Source: an uncultured Collinsella sp. (lineage in GTDB: Bacteria > Actinomycetota > Coriobacteriia > Coriobacteriales > Coriobacteriaceae). From it: a DNA stretch of 39,096 nucleotides. The stretch's first letter is position 1, and every line of letters begins with the position of its first letter. The stretch lies in the NCBI GenBank assembly GCA_958346935.1, contig CATVTM010000011.1:1-39096 (forward strand), read 5' to 3'. A model generated the notes under the pieces. The model was not told where the DNA came from. It saw only the letters and a list, made by a program, of their open reading frames with translations, and ran no database searches. Below are positions 35,381-39,096 of this stretch, in pieces. The translations under genes were made by a program, and so were the position numbers.

Positions 35381-37234
35381 ATGCCGCTTTTCTCGCAACA
35401 TACCGCCCGGTTCTCGCCGGACGTTCCTTTGGAGGGCACCAGCTCTCGCGAGCTGCTCAAGCGGTACCAGCCGCTCGAGACACTTGCGACCGGCGGTTTT
35501 GGCTCCATCGAGATTTGCCGCGACACGCACCTGCGCCGCCGCGTCGCCATTAAGCGCATCCCCCTTATCAACGGCGCCGGCATGCCCGCCAGCGACATCA
35601 TGGATGTCCTGCGCGAGGCGCACACTGCCGCCATGCTTCAACATCCCAATATCGTGCAGGTCATCGACTTTACGCATGACACCGCCTATGCCTACCTGGT
35701 CATGGAGTATGTCGACGGTATGTCGCTGGCCGAGTTTTTGCATCGCGTGGACGGCCACTCGCTCACCTTTGACGAGGCCGCGGCCATTGCCGATGCCCTG
35801 GGCCAGGCGCTCACCTTCGCCCATAGCAATGGTGTACTCCACCTGGACATTAAGCCCGCCAACGTGCTCATCGACCACTCGGGCAATGTAAAGCTCACCG
35901 ACTTTGGCATGGCGCGACTGTCGTCCGCCGGTGGCTTTGGCGGCTCGCGCGGCGGCACCATCGGCTACATGCCGCCCGAGCAGCTCGATATCGAGACCGG
36001 CACGGTCGACGAACGCGCCGATGTCTTTGCCCTTGCCTGCGTTATCTATGAGGGCTTGTGCGGCAGCGCTCCCTTTATGGCAGCCACGCCCGCCGACTCG
36101 CTCGACCGCATCATCGGCGGCGCCACCTATCCCAGCGAGCTGATACCACACTTTCCCCCGGGAGCCGAGGCCGCGCTCATGAGCGCGCTCTCCCCCATGC
36201 CGCAGGACCGCCCCAACAGCATCGAGGCATTTTGCGACCAACTCCTTGCCGGTCTGGGCAGCGTGCGCGAGGGCCGTCGCAGCCTGGAGCAAATGGTTGG
36301 CGAGCTTTCGGATGACGAGCAGGAGCTCGACGATATCGAGCCGTCGTACTACGAGGACGACGCCATCGAGGTCGACCCCGCGCTCGGCTGGGCGGGCACG
36401 CGCTGGAGCCATGCGCGCGACTACACCATGCACGCTATCTCGGCGCTAACGTGCGGCACCTTTAGCTTTTTGCTGATGCAAACGGCCGGGGTCGCGGCGC
36501 TTCCCGGCCTGGTCATTGCGGCCATCGCGATCGGAGCGGCGGCTGGCCTGGCCCCCCAGATTGGCTCGGCCATCTCGGCTGTGGGCTTTTTGGTGCTCAT
36601 GGCCAACGCCACCATGCAGGCGCAGGGCATCCTGTCGATGTTGCCCGTCGCGGTGATCTTTGCCGCTGCCATGTCCGGTTGGTGGATCGCCTGGGGTCGC
36701 ACCGAGGCTGCCGCGAGCGCCGCACTCACCTGCGCGCTTGCGCTTGGCTGTCTGACCGGCAATACCTTCCTGGCAGCTGGGGTCGCCGCCGGCGTCGCGT
36801 CATTTTGGCTCGGCCCGGCAAGCGCCGCCGCGGCAACGGGCATGGGCGCGCTTTTTGCCCGTCTGGCCACGGTCGCGCTTTCAGCCGGAGGCGTGCTGGG
36901 GCTCGGCAACGTTGCCGCAGCGCTGGAAGACCCGCTCCTTTGGGCTGCCTTTGCGCTGGTCGCGACAACTGCCGCGGCGTCATCTGCGCTGCTCAATGCC
37001 CATGCCAAGCGTGCCGATCAGGGCTCAAACCTTGCCGCCATCGCCGCCATCGCTGTCACCGGCATCGGCTGCGCAGCGGCATCCTGTCTTGCACACCATA
37101 TGGAAATTGCCAGCCTTGCAGCCGCGGTCGCCGCCAAGGCGGCAGTTGCGGGAACCCTATCCTCTATAATCGTTGGGATATGCCTATATTTGCTCGGATA
37201 CCAAAGAACCTATACGGAGAGTGATCTTTCGTGA
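35381..37234 (+). CDS. PknB-like Ser/Thr kinase, non-RD type
   Basis: A 617-residue membrane kinase. The glycine loop is GGFGSIEI, catalytic Lys58 lies in VAIKRI and Glu79 in LREAHTA. The catalytic loop is HLDIKPAN (154-161) instead of HRD, and the DFG motif is at 174-176. After the kinase domain (to about 275), a linker rich in Asp/Glu follows (DDEQELDDIEPSYYEDD), then about six to eight hydrophobic spans from about 350 onward. No PASTA repeats are seen. ATG 35381 has GAGGG upstream. It starts the operon, and its TGA overlaps the FhaA-like gene's GTG by 4 bp. It likely phosphorylates FhaA/FhaB-type proteins and controls wall growth or division. Loss of the Arg suggests it needs no activation-loop phosphorylation or has altered regulation. 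Confidence 0.87.
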   Translation: MPLFSQHTARFSPDVPLEGTSSRELLKRYQPLETLATGGFGSIEICRDTHLRRRVAIKRIPLINGAGMPASDIMDVLREAHTAAMLQHPNIVQVIDFTHDTAYAYLVMEYVDGMSLAEFLHRVDGHSLTFDEAAAIADALGQALTFAHSNGVLHLDIKPANVLIDHSGNVKLTDFGMARLSSAGGFGGSRGGTIGYMPPEQLDIETGTVDERADVFALACVIYEGLCGSAPFMAATPADSLDRIIGGATYPSELIPHFPPGAEAALMSALSPMPQDRPNSIEAFCDQLLAGLGSVREGRRSLEQMVGELSDDEQELDDIEPSYYEDDAIEVDPALGWAGTRWSHARDYTMHAISALTCGTFSFLLMQTAGVAALPGLVIAAIAIGAAAGLAPQIGSAISAVGFLVLMANATMQAQGILSMLPVAVIFAAAMSGWWIAWGRTEAAASAALTCALALGCLTGNTFLAAGVAAGVASFWLGPASAAAATGMGALFARLATVALSAGGVLGLGNVAAALEDPLLWAAFALVATTAAASSALLNAHAKRADQGSNLAAIAAIAVTGIGCAAASCLAHHMEIASLAAAVAAKAAVAGTLSSIIVGICLYLLGYQRTYTESDLS

Positions 37235-38244
37235 ACTTCCTGAACATCTTCGAGGACCACGTGGCCGGCATCTTCGGTGCCACCCGTGCCCCGTTCTCCT
37301 TTAAGAAGCTTGCCAAGCAGGCCGCTCGCGACATGGAGGATCAGACTCTGGTGATCAATGGCGTCAACACGGCGCCGGCACTCTATACCATCCTGATCGC
37401 CGCCGACGACGATCCCATGCTCGCCCCGTTCTACCCCGAGCTTTCGCGCGAGGTCCGCGAGTTTGTGAAGGCGCAGGCCGAAAAGCGCCGTTATGTCTTT
37501 GTCGGCGAGCCCCTCGTGCGCTTTATGATCGATCCGCAGCTGCGCGCCGGCAAGTTCTCGGTCTTTGCCGAGAACGTCGATGCCCCCACGCTCGGCCGCC
37601 TGTACGAAGAAGAGCGCGCCTATCAAAACGGTCTGGGCCAAAACAACTCCGCGGCAAGCCGTGCCGCCAGCGCCCCGCGCGCCGGCCAGCAGCAGTTTGC
37701 TGCCCCGCAGCAGCAGCGCCCCGCCGCCATGCCCCAGCAGCAGCCGACGCCTCGCGCCGCCGCTCCCGACCCGCTTGCCATGGCAGACCCCTTCGCGCCT
37801 AGCGTCCCCGACCCCGCCGCCGCGCCCATCCCCGTGCCGCAGACCGTCTCTCGTGACGCCCTTGCCGGTATGGGCGGAGCCGCCGCAACCGGCGCCGCCG
37901 TGGGCCTTGGTGCCGCAGCCGGCATCGCTTCCAACATGGCGAGCACCCGCGCCCCGCAGCGCCCCCTCGCCCAGCTCGTCGACGTCGTGAGCGGCGAGAG
38001 CCACAGCATCACTTCCGCGCAGGTGACCATCGGTCGCGAGCGTTCGGTTTCGGACATCGCCCTGCGCGACCCCAACGTGTCGCGCCGTCACGCCCAGCTC
38101 ACCTTTACCGGTTCGGACTGGTCGATCGAGGACCTCAATTCCACCAACGGCACGCTCGTCAACAACCGCCGCATCACGCGCTGCCCGCTGCGCAACGGCG
38201 ATTTGCTGACGTTTGGCCTGAGCACCTTTGAATTTAGGGGATAG
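37231..38244 (+). CDS. FhaA-like protein (DUF3662 plus FHA)
   Basis: A 337-residue cytoplasmic protein. The N-terminal DUF3662/FhaA_N domain (about 1-115) begins MNFLNIFEDHVAGIFGATRA. A Pro/Gln/Ala-rich linker (about 130-235) follows. The C-terminal FHA domain (about 250-337) has GRERSVSDI, DPNVSRRHAQL and LNSTNGTLVNNRRI. In mycobacteria FhaA binds phosphorylated MviN and links the kinase to peptidoglycan precursor flipping. The GTG start overlaps the kinase's TGA (GTGA), with GGAGA just upstream. It is followed 6 bp later by the FhaB-like gene. Confidence 0.9.
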   Translation: MNFLNIFEDHVAGIFGATRAPFSFKKLAKQAARDMEDQTLVINGVNTAPALYTILIAADDDPMLAPFYPELSREVREFVKAQAEKRRYVFVGEPLVRFMIDPQLRAGKFSVFAENVDAPTLGRLYEEERAYQNGLGQNNSAASRAASAPRAGQQQFAAPQQQRPAAMPQQQPTPRAAAPDPLAMADPFAPSVPDPAAAPIPVPQTVSRDALAGMGGAAATGAAVGLGAAAGIASNMASTRAPQRPLAQLVDVVSGESHSITSAQVTIGRERSVSDIALRDPNVSRRHAQLTFTGSDWSIEDLNSTNGTLVNNRRITRCPLRNGDLLTFGLSTFEFRG

Positions 38245-38250
38245 TCGCTT

Positions 38251-38667
38251 ATGAACATCGATATCGTCCTTTTTGCAGGCCGCATCGTCCTGGTCGCCCT
38301 GCTCTATATCTTCCTGTTCGCCGTCATGAAGACCGGCGTGGGCCTCGTGCGCGGCCAGCGCCGCGACTCGGCTATCTGGACGATCGATGTGGACAAGGGT
38401 CCGCGCGGTATCCGCGGCATCCACGTAGATATGCTCGGCCCCGTCATCGTCGGCCGCTCGCCGTCTTCGGACATCTGCATCAACGAACCGTTCGTCTCGG
38501 CCTCGCACGCGCGCTTTTCGCTGCAGGGCCCGGCACTCATCATCGAGGACCTCAACTCGCTTAACGGCACGCTCGTCAACGGCCGCCAGCTCGTGGAGCC
38601 CGCGACGCTGCGCGAGGGCGACGAGGTTCAGATTGGCGATGTGGTCATGAAGGTGAACCGTCGATGA
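38251..38667 (+). CDS. FhaB-like membrane-anchored FHA protein
   Basis: A 138-residue protein with one N-terminal span (about 7-29, LFAGRIVLVALLYIFLFAVM) and a cytoplasmic FHA domain (about 58-138). Phosphothreonine-binding motifs are IVGRSPSSDI, SASHARF and LNSLNGTLVNGRQL. The layout is that of actinobacterial FhaB/FipA, which supports FtsZ-FtsQ cell-division links. It follows FhaA by 6 bp and overlaps the next start by 4 bp (ATGA), so all three are one operon with the kinase. Confidence 0.9.
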   Translation: MNIDIVLFAGRIVLVALLYIFLFAVMKTGVGLVRGQRRDSAIWTIDVDKGPRGIRGIHVDMLGPVIVGRSPSSDICINEPFVSASHARFSLQGPALIIEDLNSLNGTLVNGRQLVEPATLREGDEVQIGDVVMKVNRR

Positions 38668-39096
38668 TCGACGAGGAGAACAAGTCCGCAACCATGACCG
38701 AGGCACCGGCTGCCGCCGCGGCTGCACCGGCCCACGCCGCTCCGGCGGACTCCGCGCCCGTGGAGCCCGAGGACACCGTGTTCTCCCTGCCTCTTTCGCA
38801 TGTAACGCATGATTATTCGGCCCTCGCCGATGACGAGGGCGCAGAGGATGCCGCGGCAGCACCCATCGGTGCGCATGCCGCCGAGCAGTCCGCAGCACCC
38901 GAGACAACGCCGGCGCCGGCCCACTTTGCCGAGCCTGTCGCCACGGCAATCAACGAGAGCGCCGCAGTGTTTGAGACGCCCGAGCCCGCCGCTCCGGTGT
39001 TTCCCGTAGCCTCGGCGTCCGAGGTCGTGCCCGCATCCACGCCGGCGCCCGAGGCAGTGCCCTCCCCCGAGGACGCCCCCGCACCCGAGGCCCCGC
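38664..39096 (+). CDS. Start of the next operon gene, Ala/Pro/Glu-rich (truncated by window end)
   Basis: A frame of 144 codons remains open at the right edge. It begins MIDEENKSATMTEAPAAA and shows only low-complexity Ala/Pro/Glu sequence with one short ordered stretch (VFSLPLSHVTHDYSALADDEG). The ATG overlaps the FhaB-like stop (ATGA). In actinobacteria the gene after FhaB is normally the PP2C phosphatase (PstP) that reverses kinase action. This could be a variant with a long N-terminal tail, but no phosphatase motif is visible in the window. Confidence 0.6.
   Translation, partial: MIDEENKSATMTEAPAAAAAAPAHAAPADSAPVEPEDTVFSLPLSHVTHDYSALADDEGAEDAAAAPIGAHAAEQSAAPETTPAPAHFAEPVATAINESAAVFETPEPAAPVFPVASASEVVPASTPAPEAVPSPEDAPAPEAP

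Overview
The window looks like chromosome from a GC-rich anaerobic actinobacterium of the class Coriobacteriia, most likely Collinsella or a close relative. This rests on gene content: pyruvate:ferredoxin oxidoreductase, paired LytS/LytTR-type two-component systems, a kinase/FhaA/FhaB series of actinobacterial type and codon usage biased to G/C at third positions. No rRNA or tRNA is visible, so the taxon is an inference.

Left arm (1-19,300), almost all on the minus strand. A YfcE-type phosphodiesterase is followed by a glycosyltransferase, sensor kinase and LytTR regulator operon, a UMF1-type MFS transporter, a zinc-dependent phospholipase C-like protein and a second, paralogous sensor kinase/LytTR pair. 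Next come an amidohydrolase with an APC permease, a membrane-anchored C39-like cysteine peptidase on the plus strand, carbamate kinase and a full-length pyruvate:ferredoxin oxidoreductase (PFOR) whose terminator sits inside a perfect 29-bp inverted repeat.

Island (about 19,256-25,463). About 6.2 kb of visibly lower GC is flanked by two directly repeated copies (about 530 bp) of the 3' part of an FHA-domain gene. The left copy is truncated and the right copy is the intact gene. Inside is a compact RiPP (ribosomally made, post-translationally modified peptide) locus: a radical SAM/SPASM maturase, two small Cys/Asp-rich precursor peptides (67 and 59 aa) that share an MKHIHP start, a 35-aa single-span membrane peptide, and a convergent ABC exporter. 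Every cysteine of both peptides has an aspartate 2-5 residues downstream (spacing CX2D to CX5D), with one adjacent extra Cys in peptide B. This suggests Cys-to-Asp thioether crosslinks of the ranthipeptide/QhpD type. The island also holds a decayed methyltransferase pseudogene and a perfect 19-bp hairpin. This is the best candidate for an undescribed system in the window.

Right arm (25,464-39,096). A secreted/membrane protein, Ser/Thr kinase and FHA protein form a tightly packed minus-strand operon. Next is the dnaX-ybaB-recR recombination/replication cluster, interrupted by three small genes (a membrane protein and a DUF4160 pair). A YcxB-like membrane protein follows. The window ends in a second Ser/Thr kinase, FhaA-like, FhaB-like operon with 4-bp overlaps at two of its junctions, whose last gene runs off the edge and, by synteny, may be the partner PP2C phosphatase.
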